Position numbers and translations under genes: made by a program
Part shown: positions 16,581-26,260 of the stretch, piece by piece
Layout of the letters: each line of letters begins with the position of its first letter
How positions within the stretch are numbered: the first letter of the stretch is position 1
The notes under the pieces: generated by a model
What the model saw: only the letters and a program-made list of their open reading frames with translations
Databases searched by the model: none
What the model was told of the DNA's origin: nothing
Assembly: GCA_028871475.1 (NCBI GenBank)
Contig: JAGWMZ010000004.1
Location: 1-64,000 of the forward strand
Source of the DNA: Sphingomonadales bacterium
GTDB lineage: Bacteria; Pseudomonadota; Alphaproteobacteria; Sphingomonadales; Sphingomonadaceae
Reading direction: 5' to 3'
Length of the DNA: 64,000 bases

Positions 16581-17417
16581 TCAGCGTTGGCAGGCCGGAC
16601 ACCAGAAACTCGAACGCCCCCCTTGTACCACGCGCGCGATGGAGGCGCCACAGCCCGGTGTCAGACAGGCGTCGCCCTCGCGCCCATAGACGCGCCAGTT
16701 GGCGGCAAAATAGCCAAGCTCGCCATTGGGCTGCGCATAATCGCGGATGGTCGAGCCGCCCGCGAGAATCGATTCGGAGAGAACATCGCGAATGGCCGGC
16801 ACCAGCCGCGCCAGCTCCGCCCGTTTTACCTTCCCACCCGGCCGCAAGGGGCTGACACCCGCGCGGTGCAGCGCCTCGCAGACATAGATGTTGCCCAGCC
16901 CTGCCACGATGCCCTGATCGAGCAGCAACACCTTGACCGGCCCCAGCCGCCCCTTCAGCGCCGCTGCCAGATGCGCGACCGACAGCGCCTCGCCCAGAGG
17001 TTCCGGCCCCAGCGCGGCAAAGGCGGGCCACAGCCTCAGCGCGTCGGTCGGCACAAGGTCCACCGAGCCGAAGCGCCGCGCATCATTGAGCGCCAGTACC
17101 GCGCTGGCCAGATCGCCCTCCGCCTGGGTGGTGAGCACCAGATGGTCGTGTTTCTCCAGCGCATCGGGCTCGATTCGCCAGCGGCCGGACATCCCCAGAT
17201 GGAAGACCATCGTCACATCGCGGTCGGTATGGACCAGCCCATATTTCGCCCGCCGCGACAGGCCGGTGATGCGCGCGCCCGTCAGCGTCTGGGCCAGATC
17301 GGGCGGGAAGGGGCGGCGCAATCCTTCACGGCGGACCTCGACGCGCGCGATGCGGCGGTCCTGCAGATAGGTGGAAAGGCCGCGGATGGTGGTTTCGACT
17401 TCGGGAAGCTCTGGCAT
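16581..17417 (-). CDS. mutM: Formamidopyrimidine-DNA glycosylase
   Basis: 278 aa starting MPELPEVETTIRGL; the Pro and Glu right after the initiator Met are the catalytic N-terminus, so the start is certain. Further signs are the DNA-binding LDQGIVAGLGNIYVCEAL helix-two-turn-helix and the C-terminal zinc finger with CLTPGCG and FWCPACQR. It removes 8-oxoguanine and formamidopyrimidines. It is divergent from ubiE, with a short repeat hairpin between the two starts. Confidence 0.97.
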   Translation of the reverse strand: MPELPEVETTIRGLSTYLQDRRIARVEVRREGLRRPFPPDLAQTLTGARITGLSRRAKYGLVHTDRDVTMVFHLGMSGRWRIEPDALEKHDHLVLTTQAEGDLASAVLALNDARRFGSVDLVPTDALRLWPAFAALGPEPLGEALSVAHLAAALKGRLGPVKVLLLDQGIVAGLGNIYVCEALHRAGVSPLRPGGKVKRAELARLVPAIRDVLSESILAGGSTIRDYAQPNGELGYFAANWRVYGREGDACLTPGCGASIARVVQGGRSSFWCPACQR

Positions 17418-17446
17418 GGGGGTTATGTAAGAAGAGAAAAGGGAAA

Positions 17447-17503
17447 GTGCGAGCGCCATAAGCGTGCGCTTGCCGCACGCGACAAGCTGGGGCGCCCTCG
17501 CAC
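17447..17503. repeat. Short intergenic hairpin element between divergent mutM and ubiE
   Basis: GTGCGAGCGCC at the left and GGCGCCCTCGCAC at the right form the outer arms. The core has GCTTGCCGCACGCGACAAGC. Total about 57 bp. It lies in a 141-bp gap upstream of both genes, so it cannot act only as a terminator here. Confidence 0.8.
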
Positions 17504-17558
17504 TTGCGCCTTTTCTCCCCCTTTGCTCCTTCGGCCAAATTCCCTAAGGCACTCCACC

Positions 17559-18320
17559 ATGACCGACAGCGCCCCGAACGAACCCCAGACCGCTTCCTTT
17601 GGATATGAGGAGGTGGCCATTGACGAGAAGGTCGCCCGTGTGGGGGAGGTCTTCTCCAGCGTGGCGAAGAAATATGACATCATGAATGATGCGATGTCGG
17701 GCGGCTTGCACCGGGTCTGGAAGGATCGTTTCGTGCGCGCGGTGAAGCCTCAGCCGCATGAGCAGATCCTCGACATGGCGGGCGGCACGGGCGACATCGC
17801 GTTCCGCATGGCCAAGCGCGGCGCCAACATCACCGTGTCGGACATCAATCAGGACATGCTCGATGTCGGCATGGAGCGGGCACCCAAAAAGCTGGGCGAG
17901 AGAGCCCAAACCCTCACCTGGAGCCGCCAGAACGCCGAGGAACTGACGTTCGAGAGCCGCAGCTTCGATGCCTACACCATCGCCTTTGGCATCCGCAACG
18001 TCACCCGCATCGACAAGGCGCTGGCCGAGGCGCATCGCGTTTTGCGCTTTGGCGGGCGTTTCTTCTGCCTTGAATTCTCCACCACCACCTGGCCGGGTTT
18101 CAAGGAGGTCTATGACGCCTACTCCCACAAGCTGGTGCCGCAGATCGGGCAAATGATTGCGGGCGATGAGGCGAGCTACCGCTATCTCATCGAATCGATC
18201 CGCCGCTTCCCGCCCATGCCCGCGTTCGAGGGCATGATCCGCGCCGCCGGCTTCACCCAGACGAAGGTGGAGCCGATCATGGGCGGTCTGGTGGCGATCC
18301 ATTCGGGCTGGAAGGCCTGA
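17559..18320 (+). CDS. ubiE: Ubiquinone/menaquinone biosynthesis C-methyltransferase
   Basis: 253 aa. Begins MTDSAPNEPQTASFGYEEV. SAM-dependent methyltransferase with motif I LDMAGGTGDIAFRMA and the UbiE/COQ5 signatures YDIMNDAMSGGLHRVWKD and NVTRIDKALAEAHRVL, plus SYRYLIESIRRFP. It adds the C-methyl group to the benzoquinol ring in ubiquinone synthesis. The ORF track opens the frame far upstream inside mutM. ubiB follows 4 bp later, so they are probably one operon. Confidence 0.96.
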   Translation: MTDSAPNEPQTASFGYEEVAIDEKVARVGEVFSSVAKKYDIMNDAMSGGLHRVWKDRFVRAVKPQPHEQILDMAGGTGDIAFRMAKRGANITVSDINQDMLDVGMERAPKKLGERAQTLTWSRQNAEELTFESRSFDAYTIAFGIRNVTRIDKALAEAHRVLRFGGRFFCLEFSTTTWPGFKEVYDAYSHKLVPQIGQMIAGDEASYRYLIESIRRFPPMPAFEGMIRAAGFTQTKVEPIMGGLVAIHSGWKA

Positions 18321-18324
18321 TCCC

Positions 18325-19872
18325 TTGGCGACATCCCTGACGCATATCGCGCGGCTGCTCAGCTGGGGCCGCATTCTGGCCCGCCATGGCGCGCTGCGCA
18401 TCATCGAGGATGCGCCCGCCACGCCGGGCCCGGTGCGCCGCCTGTGCCGCATCGCGCGCTTTGGCGCCCGCGTGCCGGCCGTGCCCGATTATGCCGGGGC
18501 CTTCCGCGCCATCGGTCCTGCCGCCATCAAGCTGGGCCAGACGCTGGCCACCCGCCCCGATCTGGTGGGCGACGACGCCGCGCATAATCTGCTGGCCTTG
18601 CAGGACAGCCTGCCCCCGGTGCCTTTCGCTGCCATTCGCGCGGAAATCGAGAATGCCTTTGGCCGCCCGGTGAGCGATCTCTTCGCTGAGATCGAGGAGG
18701 AGCCGGTGGGCGCGGCTTCCATCGCGCAGGTCCATCGCGGGCGGCTGCATGATGGCAGGCCGGTGGCGATCAAGGTGCTGCGCCCGGGCATTCGCGACAA
18801 ATTTGCCCATGACATATCCACCTATGAATGGGCGGCAGCGCATCTGGAGGCGTTGGGCGGCGAGGCAGGGCGTCTGCGCCCGCGCCTCATCATCGCCAAT
18901 TTCCGCCGCTGGACCCTGCGCGAGCTGGACCTGCGCCGCGAGGCGGCCTCCTCGAGCGAGCTGGCCAATGTGATGGCCGGGGTCGAGCATTACCGCGTGC
19001 CCACCATCGACTGGGACCGCACCTGTGGCCGCGTGCTGACGATGGAATGGATCGACGGCATCAAGGTGAGCGACCATGCCGCCCTGCGTGCCGCCGGGCA
19101 TGATCTGCCCGATCTGGCGCGCCGTCTGGTCATCGCCTTTCTGACGCAGGCAATCCATGCTGGCTATTTCCATGCCGACATGCATCAGGGCAATCTTTTC
19201 ATCCAGGCCGATGGCACCATCGCCGCCATCGATTTTGGCATCATGGGCCGCATCAACCGGCAGGCGCGCGTCTGGCTGGGCGAGATTCTCCATGGCCTCA
19301 CCACCGGCAATTACCGCCGCGTGGCGGAAATCCATTTCGAGGCGCAATATGTGCCCTCCTATCACTCGGTGGAAGAGTTCGCGACCGCCCTGCGCGCGGT
19401 GGGCGAGCCGATGCGCGGCAAGCCGGTGAAGGACCTCTCGGTCGGCCAGATGCTCGACGGGCTCTTTGCCATCACGCGCGATTTCGACATGGTGACCCAG
19501 CCGCATCTGCTGCTGCTGCAAAAGACCATGGTGATGGTGGAGGGGCTGGCCACCAGCCTCGACCCTGACATCAACATGTGGAATGTGTCCGGCCCCTTCG
19601 TCTCGGCCTGGATGCGCGACGAGCTGGGCCCCGAGGCCGCCATTGCCGAGCGCGCGCAGGGGGTCATGAAGACGCTGCGCCGCCTGCCCGAGGTGATCGA
19701 CCAGCTCGAAAACATGGTGCCCAAAAAGGGCGCCGCCCCCGAACCGCCCCCGCTGCCCGAGATCACGCTGATGTGGAGCGGTGGTCAACGCAACCTTATC
19801 CGTTTTGCCACATATGTGGTCGCCGCTCTGGCAGGAGGTCTGGCGACGTGGATGGTGACGGCCTGGCACTGA
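18325..19872 (+). CDS. ubiB: Ubiquinone biosynthesis protein UbiB (atypical kinase/ATPase)
   Basis: 515 aa with a TTG start. The UbiB/ADCK signatures are present: KLGQTLATRPDLVG (KxGQ), GAASIAQVHRG (Ala-rich replacement of the P-loop), VAIKVLRPGI, HADMHQGNLF (catalytic loop) and IDFGIMGR (metal loop). A C-terminal transmembrane segment (FATYVVAALAGGLATWM) anchors it in the inner membrane. UbiB helps extract or present hydrophobic ubiquinone intermediates. It follows ubiE. Confidence 0.95.
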   Translation: MATSLTHIARLLSWGRILARHGALRIIEDAPATPGPVRRLCRIARFGARVPAVPDYAGAFRAIGPAAIKLGQTLATRPDLVGDDAAHNLLALQDSLPPVPFAAIRAEIENAFGRPVSDLFAEIEEEPVGAASIAQVHRGRLHDGRPVAIKVLRPGIRDKFAHDISTYEWAAAHLEALGGEAGRLRPRLIIANFRRWTLRELDLRREAASSSELANVMAGVEHYRVPTIDWDRTCGRVLTMEWIDGIKVSDHAALRAAGHDLPDLARRLVIAFLTQAIHAGYFHADMHQGNLFIQADGTIAAIDFGIMGRINRQARVWLGEILHGLTTGNYRRVAEIHFEAQYVPSYHSVEEFATALRAVGEPMRGKPVKDLSVGQMLDGLFAITRDFDMVTQPHLLLLQKTMVMVEGLATSLDPDINMWNVSGPFVSAWMRDELGPEAAIAERAQGVMKTLRRLPEVIDQLENMVPKKGAAPEPPPLPEITLMWSGGQRNLIRFATYVVAALAGGLATWMVTAWH

Positions 19873-19898
19873 CGGCATGGCCCGGGCGGCCCCCGGCG

Positions 19899-21008
19899 AT
19901 GTGGGACCGCTTTGGTCACTGGCCGCGCATCCGCGCATTGGCGGGGCTGGTCGCGCTGGTGCTGATGCTGGCGGCCAGCGCGATCGTGCCGCTGACGGTC
20001 GGCCATGGCGAGGTGGCGCGGCCCGCCGCCATGACCGCGTCAGCCGGGCCGCTCGCCACGCGGGGGCGCGATGCCGATCTGGCGCTGTATGACCGTGTGA
20101 TCGCCCGCCTTCGTCGGGGCGAGCCCTATTACCCCGTCGTCGCGCAGGAACAGCGCCGCGGCCATTATCCCCTGCGTCCCGGTCTTGCCGTGCGCCTGCC
20201 GACGCTGGCGGTGATCGAGGCGGCCATTGGGGGCGGGACGCAGGGCCTTGTGCTGACCATCCTCGCTCTGGCCCTGATGCTGGGCGTGGTGGCCGCATGG
20301 TGGGGGCGGCTGGGGCAGGAGGGGTGCAGCCCGGCGCAGCGGCGGATGGGCACGGCTCTGATGTTTCTGGGCGCCTCGCTGGGGCTCAATCGCTATTTCT
20401 TCGTGCTGCATGAATTGTGGGCGGGCATGCTGCTGGCGTTGGCGCTGGGGTTGCATCGCCCGGGTCAGGGGCGATGGCGTGGGGCATGGCTTGCCGCCGC
20501 GCTGGCATTGGCCATTCGTGAGCATAGCCTGCCTTTTGTGCTGTTGATGATGGTCATGGCGTTCTGGCGCCGGGAGTGGCGCGAGGGGGCGGCCTGGGGC
20601 GCGCTGATCGCGCTGTTCGGCGTGGGCCTCGCATGGCATCTGCACCGTGTCGCCGCAGTCACAATGCCAGGTGACCCGCTGGGGCCGAGCTGGTTTGCCA
20701 TGCGCGGGCTGGCGGGTTGGCTCTCCAATGTGGTGCTGTCCTCAAACCTGCGCTTTCTGCCCCACTGGCTGGCCGGGCCGCTGGTGGTCGCCATGATGCT
20801 GGGCTGGGCGGGATGGCGCAGTGCCTGCGGTGCCACCGCGACGCTGCTCTTTCTCGGCTATGGGCTGCTCTTCATGGTGGCGGGGCGCGATGACAATTTC
20901 TACTGGGGCCTGATGATTGCGCCGGCCATGGTCGTGGGGCTGGCTTTTGCGCCCATGGCGGGCGCTGGCCTGTGGCGGGCTGTCTGGATCGGGGGCAGGG
21001 GGTTTTAG
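19899..21008 (+). CDS. Multi-spanning membrane protein of unknown function
   Basis: 369 aa from the ATG at 19899. The start is uncertain because the track ORF begins inside ubiB in another frame. Several hydrophobic spans are visible: LAGLVALVLMLAASAIVPL near the N-terminus, LVLTILALALMLGVVAAWW, then MLLALALGL, GALIALFGVGLAW, and more near the C-terminus. After the first span a soluble loop reads YDRVIARLRRGEPYYPVVAQEQ. The layout (TM, loop, many TMs) recalls GT-C-type glycosyltransferases or O-antigen-type membrane enzymes, but I see no catalytic motif that settles it. It lies 26 bp after ubiB. Confidence 0.75.
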   Translation: MWDRFGHWPRIRALAGLVALVLMLAASAIVPLTVGHGEVARPAAMTASAGPLATRGRDADLALYDRVIARLRRGEPYYPVVAQEQRRGHYPLRPGLAVRLPTLAVIEAAIGGGTQGLVLTILALALMLGVVAAWWGRLGQEGCSPAQRRMGTALMFLGASLGLNRYFFVLHELWAGMLLALALGLHRPGQGRWRGAWLAAALALAIREHSLPFVLLMMVMAFWRREWREGAAWGALIALFGVGLAWHLHRVAAVTMPGDPLGPSWFAMRGLAGWLSNVVLSSNLRFLPHWLAGPLVVAMMLGWAGWRSACGATATLLFLGYGLLFMVAGRDDNFYWGLMIAPAMVVGLAFAPMAGAGLWRAVWIGGRGF

Positions 21009-21032
21009 GGAAGATTGGCGGCAAGCGCGGGC

Positions 21033-21140
21033 TTAGAGCGAACTCCGTTCCGATTGCATAGGACGGATCGCTCCAGTTTTTTGTTTTACCGCGTTTTCGC
21101 AAGTCACCAGATGATTCCATCTGGTTCGAAAACGCTCTAA
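21033..21140. repeat. Second-type intergenic palindromic element (TTAGAGCG...CGCTCTAA)
   Basis: 108 bp with perfect terminal inverted repeats TTAGAGCG / CGCTCTAA, an internal hairpin CCAGATGATTCCATCTGG and a T-run (CAGTTTTTTGTTTT). It resembles the RIME-like small palindromic elements of Alphaproteobacteria. It is followed at once by TGGCCCTCACATCTTC, which looks like the end of the house repeat family, so it sits at or inside an older element. Confidence 0.75.
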
Positions 21141-21189
21141 TGGCCCTCACATCTTCTCTTTTCCTCTTCCCCCCGCTAGAACCGCGCGC

Positions 21190-22377
21190 ATGCACGGCAA
21201 ACGCATTCTCCTCATCATCGGCGGCGGCATCGCGGCCTATAAATCCTGTGAGCTGATCCGGCTGATCCGCCGTGCCGGCGGCGAGGTGACCTGCGTGCTG
21301 ACCGAGGGCGGCAGCCATTTCGTCACCGCCATGACGCTGGCCGCTTTGAGCGAAAACCCCGTTCACACCACGCTGTGGGATTTGAGGAACGAGGTCGAGA
21401 TGGGGCATATCCAGCTCTCGCGTCAGGCCGATCTGGTGGTGGTCTGCCCGGCGACCGCCAATATGCTGGCCAAGATGGCGGCAGGCATCGCCGATGATCT
21501 GGCAACGACGCTGATTCTGGCGACGGACAAGCCGGTGCTGGCGGTGCCAGCGATGAATGTGCGCATGTGGCTGAACGCGGCGACCCAGGCCAATGTGGCG
21601 ACGCTGCGCGGGCGCGCTATCACGGTGATCGACCCTGAAGATGGTGCGATGGCCTGCGGCGAATATGGCCCGGGCCGCCTGCCCGAGCCGCCCCAGGTGC
21701 TTGATGCCATCCGTGCGGCACTGCGTGAGCCGGGACCGCTGACGGGGCGCCATGTGCTGGTGACGGCAGGCCCAACGCATGAGGCGATCGACCCGGTGCG
21801 CTACATCGCCAATCGGTCGAGCGGGTTGCAGGGCTTTGCCATTGCCGAGGCCGCCGCGCAGGCGGGGGCGCGGGTGACACTGGTGGCCGGGCCGGTGACC
21901 CTGCCCACGCCGTTCGGGGTGACTCGGGTGAACGTCGAAAGTGCGCGCGAGATGGCAGCCGCTGTCGATGCCGCGCAGGGTGTTGACGCCGCCGTGATGG
22001 TCGCCGCCGTGGCGGATTGGCATGTGGCGGGCGCGCCTGACCGCAAGATCAAGAAGGATGGCTCCGGCCAGCCACCGGCGTTGGTGCTGGTGGAGAACCC
22101 CGATATTCTGGCCACTTTATGCGCCTCGCCCCGCCGGCCCCGGCTGGTGGTGGGCTTTGCCGCTGAAACCCATGATGTGATCGCCCATGCCAAGGCCAAG
22201 TTGGCCCGCAAGGGCGCCGACTGGATCGTGGCCAATGATGTTTCTGGCGATGTGATGGGGGGCAGCCGCAATGCCGTCCATATCGTGTCCGCAGGTGGGG
22301 TGGAAAACATCCCAGAAGCGCCCAAACACGCCATTGCCGCTGCCCTTATCGAAAGGATTGCCCGTGCACTCGACTGA
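21190..22377 (+). CDS. coaBC: Bifunctional phosphopantothenoylcysteine decarboxylase/phosphopantothenate-cysteine ligase
   Basis: 395 aa. The flavoprotein CoaC half has [20 protein letters not shown], the [11 protein letters not shown] motif, the PAMNVRMW motif and the [10 protein letters not shown] flap. The CoaB half starts near residue 185 ([24 protein letters not shown]) and has VAAVADWHV and KIKK. It makes 4'-phosphopantetheine from phosphopantothenate and cysteine in coenzyme A synthesis. The end overlaps the dut start by 14 bases. Confidence 0.96.
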   Translation: MHGKRILLIIGGGIAAYKSCELIRLIRRAGGEVTCVLTEGGSHFVTAMTLAALSENPVHTTLWDLRNEVEMGHIQLSRQADLVVVCPATANMLAKMAAGIADDLATTLILATDKPVLAVPAMNVRMWLNAATQANVATLRGRAITVIDPEDGAMACGEYGPGRLPEPPQVLDAIRAALREPGPLTGRHVLVTAGPTHEAIDPVRYIANRSSGLQGFAIAEAAAQAGARVTLVAGPVTLPTPFGVTRVNVESAREMAAAVDAAQGVDAAVMVAAVADWHVAGAPDRKIKKDGSGQPPALVLVENPDILATLCASPRRPRLVVGFAAETHDVIAHAKAKLARKGADWIVANDVSGDVMGGSRNAVHIVSAGGVENIPEAPKHAIAAALIERIARALD

Positions 22378-22834
22378 CCCCGTTCCCCTGCGTGTGATGC
22401 GCCTGCCCCATGGTGAGGGGCTGCCGTTGCCCGCCTATGCCACCAGCGGGGCGGCGGGCATGGATGTGGTCTCGGCGGAGGATGTGACCATCGCGCCGGG
22501 CGCCCGCTATGCGGTGGCCACCGGGCTGGCGGTGGCCATTCCCCATGGGTTCGAAATTCAGGTCCGCCCGCGCTCGGGCCTTGCGCTCAAGCACGGGATT
22601 ACCGTGCCCAACGCGCCGGGCACCATCGATTCGGACTATCGCGGGGAGGTGAAGGCGATCCTCATCAACCATGGCACCGAGCCCTTCGAGATTCGGCGTG
22701 GTGACCGGGTGGCTCAGCTTGTTGTGGCGCCGGTGGTGTTGGGAAGCTGGATGGAAGTCGCCGAACTGAACGCCACCGCGCGGGGCGAGGGTGGTTTCGG
22801 GTCGACTGGTGGCGTGGTTTCGCTGGGGAATTAA
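22364..22834 (+). CDS. dut: dUTP diphosphatase
   Basis: 156 aa from a GTG at 22364 that overlaps the coaBC end. All five dUTPase motifs are seen: [39 protein letters not shown] and the C-terminal [10 protein letters not shown] arm. It hydrolyses dUTP to dUMP, keeping uracil out of DNA. The overlap with coaBC is widely conserved. A long repeat element follows 13 bp after its stop. Confidence 0.96.
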   Translation: MHSTDPVPLRVMRLPHGEGLPLPAYATSGAAGMDVVSAEDVTIAPGARYAVATGLAVAIPHGFEIQVRPRSGLALKHGITVPNAPGTIDSDYRGEVKAILINHGTEPFEIRRGDRVAQLVVAPVVLGSWMEVAELNATARGEGGFGSTGGVVSLGN

Positions 22835-22847
22835 GACAAAGGGGAAG

Positions 22848-23055
22848 GTGCGAGGGCCATCGCCCTCGCGCTCCCTTTATTTCGGTGAGGGCGGCGGCGC
22901 CCGATCGTTGCGCCTGCATCGCCGCGCCGCAGGCAGAAGCCCATGACGCAGTGCTATCGTTTCCCTGCCTGCGGCGCGGCGATGCTGGCACTTTGGTGTG
23001 GCCCAGCACGACCTGGCCAAACTAACGGGAGCGCGAGGGCGATGGCCCTCGCATC
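22848..23055. repeat. Long intergenic inverted-repeat element, copy 6
   Basis: A full copy between the convergent dut and trpS genes. The left hairpin GCGAGGGCCATCGCCCTCGC, the left arm GCATCGCCGCGCCGCAGGC, right arm GCCTGCGGCGCGGCGATGC and right hairpin are all near perfect. It could end transcription from both sides. Confidence 0.9.
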
Positions 23056-23070
23056 TTCCTCTCCATTTTC

Positions 23071-24090
23071 TTACCCGCGAACCAAACCCAAGGCATCATA
23101 AGTAGCGGCCAAAGTTGGCGCCGCCGCCGCGCGCGCTTTTTCGGCGCCCTTGTGCAGGATGGCGTCCAAAGCGCTGCGATCCTGCTTCAGCTCAACAAAC
23201 CGGGCGTTGATCGGCGCCAGCTTCTCGACAAGCAGTTCACCCAACGCAGGCTTGAAGGCGCCAAAGCCCTTACCGCCGAAATCGCCCAGCACAGCGTCGA
23301 CCGTGGTGCCGGCCATGGCGGCATAGATGCCCACCAGATTGCGCGCCTCGGCGCGGTCGGCCAGGCCGGCGGCTTCGGAGGGCAGGGGCTCAGGGTCGGT
23401 CTTGGCCTTTTTCACCTTGTTCATGATGGTGTCGGCATCATCGACGAGGTTGATGCGGCTCATGTCCGACGGGTCCGACTTCGACATTTTGGAGCCGCCG
23501 TCGCGCAGGCTCATGATGCGCGCGGCGGCGGGCGGAATGATCGGATCGGGCAGGGTGAAGAGCGGCTTGTCCTCGGCGCAGAAGTCGTTGTTGAACTTCT
23601 GCGCAATGTCGCGGGCCAGTTCCAGATGCTGCTTCTGGTCCTCGCCCACGGGCACATGGGTGGCTTGATAGAGCAGCACGTCGGCGGCCTGCAGCACCGG
23701 ATAGGTGAAGAGCGCGACCGAGACCGAATCGCGGTTCTTGCCCGCCTTGTCCTTGAACTGGGTCATGCGGCTGAGCCAGCCCATGCGCGCCGTGCCGTTG
23801 AGCAGCCATTGCAGCTCGGCATGGGCGGGCACCTGCGTCTGGTTGAACAGGGTGGAGCGATCAGGGTCCACGCCGCAGGCGACCAGAGCCGCCACCATCT
23901 CGCGCGTGCCGGCCGACAGGGTGGCCGGGTCATGCGGCATGGAAATGGCGTGGAGGTCGGCCAGGAAATAGAAGCATTCGCCGCCATTGGCTGCGGCATC
24001 GTCCTGCATCGCCACCCAGTTGCGGATCGCCCCCAGATAGTTGCCGAGGTGGAGATTGCCCGTGGGCTGGATGCCGGAAACGATACGCAT
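23071..24090 (-). CDS. trpS: Tryptophan-tRNA ligase
   Basis: 339 aa from ATG 24090; the track uses GTG 24099. Class I synthetase motifs: [17 protein letters not shown] (HIGH-like) and KMSKS, with the TrpRS features YFLADLHA and [11 protein letters not shown]. It charges tRNA-Trp. It is the last gene of the minus-strand run secB-murJ-trpS and starts 21 bp after the murJ stop. Confidence 0.97.
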   Translation of the reverse strand: MRIVSGIQPTGNLHLGNYLGAIRNWVAMQDDAAANGGECFYFLADLHAISMPHDPATLSAGTREMVAALVACGVDPDRSTLFNQTQVPAHAELQWLLNGTARMGWLSRMTQFKDKAGKNRDSVSVALFTYPVLQAADVLLYQATHVPVGEDQKQHLELARDIAQKFNNDFCAEDKPLFTLPDPIIPPAAARIMSLRDGGSKMSKSDPSDMSRINLVDDADTIMNKVKKAKTDPEPLPSEAAGLADRAEARNLVGIYAAMAGTTVDAVLGDFGGKGFGAFKPALGELLVEKLAPINARFVELKQDRSALDAILHKGAEKARAAAAPTLAATYDALGLVRG

Positions 24091-24111
24091 GATGCTCACT
24101 CTTCGTTGAAA

Positions 24112-25677
24112 TTACGCGCGGCGCCGTTTGAGCAGCGCCAGATCGGCGCGGGTAAAGGCGCCCAGCGCGATCGTGGCGACGCCATAGACGCAAACCCCCG
24201 CGCCGACCAGAGCGCCCATGGCGGCGACCCGCACATACCAGAAACCGTGCGTATAGGGCATCAGATGGTCCTCACCGGCCAGCAGCAGCCCTCCCATGAC
24301 CAGCGAGGCCAGCGTGAGGCGCCACCAGCGGCGCTTGAGCCGGGCATCCATGGCGAAATGCCCGCGTTTCACCAGCGTGGTGTAGAGCAGCACGACGTTG
24401 AGCGTGGAGGACAGCGCGGTGGCCAGCGGCGGGCCCATATGCTTGAGCGGCAGGATCAGTGCGAGGTTCAGCACCAGATTGGCGGCGATGGAGATCATCG
24501 CAAAGCGCACCGGCGTTTTCGTGTCATGCCGCGCGTAAAAACCAGGGGTGAGCACCTTCACCAGAATATAGCTGGGCACGCCGACCGAATAACACGCCAG
24601 CGCCTGCGCCGTGAAATGGGTGGCGAGCGGGCCATAGCGGCCATAGCCGAAGAGCGTTGCGGCTATCGGTTCGCCGCAGAAGACCAGCCCCATGGCGGCG
24701 GGCAGGGTGAGGAACAGGGCGATTTCCAGCCCACGGTTCTGCGTGTCCATGGCGCCCGCCTCATCGCCGGACGAGAGCTGGCGGCTGATGGTGGGCAGCA
24801 GCACCGTGCCCAGCGCAATGCCGATGAGGCCGAGCGGCAATTGGCTCAGGCGGTCGGCCATGTAGATATAGGTGACGCTGCCATGGTCGAGCAGGCTGGC
24901 TGCCAGCATGGTCGAGATGACGAGGTTGAACTGTTGGGCCCCGGCCCCGGCGGCGGCGGGCCAGATCAGCTTGAGAAGCTGCTTGACGTCCACCGTCAGG
25001 CGCGGCCAGCGCGGGCGCAGCGACACGCCATTGCGCCATGCCGCATGGCCCACCCAGGCCAGTTGCAGCGCGCCCGCGATGGTGACGGCCAGTGCCTGGT
25101 TGCGCGCCGTGACCATCGGGTTTTGCGAATGGAAGAACAGCAGCGCGACAATCAGCGTCAGATTGAGCAGGATGGGGGCCGCCGCATTGACCCAGAACTT
25201 GTGCATGGAATTGAGGATGCCGCCCAGCAGGCTGACCAGCGAGATCAGCATGAGATAGGGGATCGTCAGGCGAGAGAGGGTGACGGCAAAGGCGAACTGG
25301 TCATGCGAAACGCCGTTGAACCCGCCCGAGAGGGCCTGCGTCACCGGCCATGCCAGTGCTTCGAGCACCAGCGTCATGATGACCAGCACGGGCAGCAGCA
25401 CGCTGAAGGCAGCTTCGGCAAAATCCAGCCCGGCCGACAGGCCGCGCCCTTCCGGGTCGGCCACCTTCTGGTTGAACATGGGGATGAAGGCGCTGGCAAA
25501 GGCCCCTTCGGCAAACAGCGCGCGGAACATGTTGGGCAGGCGAAACGCCACCAGAAAGGCGTCGGAGGCAAAGCCCGCGCCCACCACCCGCGCAAAGAGC
25601 GAATCACGCATCAGCCCCAGCACGCGGCTGGCCAGCGTCAGGCCGCCGATCGTGCCTGTCGCTTTCAGCAAATTCAT
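24112..25677 (-). CDS. murJ: Lipid II flippase MurJ
   Basis: 521 aa, polytopic, starting MNLLKATGTIGGLTLASRVLGL. The MviN/MurJ signatures RDSLFARVVGAG, DAFLVAFRLPNMFRALFAEGAFASAF and the MADRLSQLPLGLIG stretch are present. It flips lipid II across the inner membrane for peptidoglycan synthesis. It lies between secB (upstream, 67 bp) and trpS, an order usual in the group. Confidence 0.96.
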   Translation of the reverse strand: MNLLKATGTIGGLTLASRVLGLMRDSLFARVVGAGFASDAFLVAFRLPNMFRALFAEGAFASAFIPMFNQKVADPEGRGLSAGLDFAEAAFSVLLPVLVIMTLVLEALAWPVTQALSGGFNGVSHDQFAFAVTLSRLTIPYLMLISLVSLLGGILNSMHKFWVNAAAPILLNLTLIVALLFFHSQNPMVTARNQALAVTIAGALQLAWVGHAAWRNGVSLRPRWPRLTVDVKQLLKLIWPAAAGAGAQQFNLVISTMLAASLLDHGSVTYIYMADRLSQLPLGLIGIALGTVLLPTISRQLSSGDEAGAMDTQNRGLEIALFLTLPAAMGLVFCGEPIAATLFGYGRYGPLATHFTAQALACYSVGVPSYILVKVLTPGFYARHDTKTPVRFAMISIAANLVLNLALILPLKHMGPPLATALSSTLNVVLLYTTLVKRGHFAMDARLKRRWWRLTLASLVMGGLLLAGEDHLMPYTHGFWYVRVAAMGALVGAGVCVYGVATIALGAFTRADLALLKRRRA

Positions 25678-25744
25678 CGCAAGCGTCCCTCAGCGCCGGG
25701 GGCGGGGTAACAGGGCCGGGGCGTGGCTGCCCCGGCCCGAGGCA

Positions 25745-26260
25745 TCAGGCGTGGCCGGCAGGCTCGGCCGTGGCGATGTCGGGCTCGCCATTCTGTTCGG
25801 CATGCTGTTGTAATTGCTGGAAATAAAGCGCGCCGAAGTCGACAGGTTCCAGCAGCAGCGGCGCAAAGCCGGCATCGCGCACGGCATCGGCCAGCACGCG
25901 GCGGGCGAAGGGGAACATCAGGCGCGGGGCCTCGGCAAAGACGAAGGCATGCATTTGCGCCTCGTCCAGCCCGCGCATGCCGATCAGGGCGGCGAAGGTC
26001 AGGTCGACGATATAGGCGGTGCCGGTTTCATGCTTGGCTGTCAGCGTGATCTTGAGTTCGGCCTCATGCACCTCGGGCTGGATGATGCGCGCGGCGATGT
26101 TGAACTGGATGTCCATCTGGGGTTGATCGGTCCACTGGAATGCTTCGGGCGCATTCGGGTTCTCGACCGACAAATCCTTGACATACTGCGAAATAACGCC
26201 AGCCGAGGGCTGGGTGTCTTCGAGCTTCAGGCTGGAGGTGACGGTGCCATCATCGGCCAT
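25745..26260 (-). CDS. secB: Protein-export chaperone SecB
   Basis: 171 aa. Family stretches include QYVKDLSVENPNAPEAF, the VHEAELKITLTAKHE strand, and APRLMFPFARRVLADAVRDAGF with the substrate-groove Pro. A homotetramer, it holds preproteins unfolded and hands them to SecA. It is divergent from the Tim44-domain gene. The C-terminal tail (EPDIATAEPAGHA) is acidic and unstructured, as in other Alphaproteobacteria. Confidence 0.96.
   Translation of the reverse strand: MADDGTVTSSLKLEDTQPSAGVISQYVKDLSVENPNAPEAFQWTDQPQMDIQFNIAARIIQPEVHEAELKITLTAKHETGTAYIVDLTFAALIGMRGLDEAQMHAFVFAEAPRLMFPFARRVLADAVRDAGFAPLLLEPVDFGALYFQQLQQHAEQNGEPDIATAEPAGHA

Noticed and set aside
23152-25710. 852-aa plus-strand ORF opposite trpS and murJ
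   Set aside because: Antisense shadow over two well-recognised genes, with typical low-complexity His/Gln/Arg/Gly composition.
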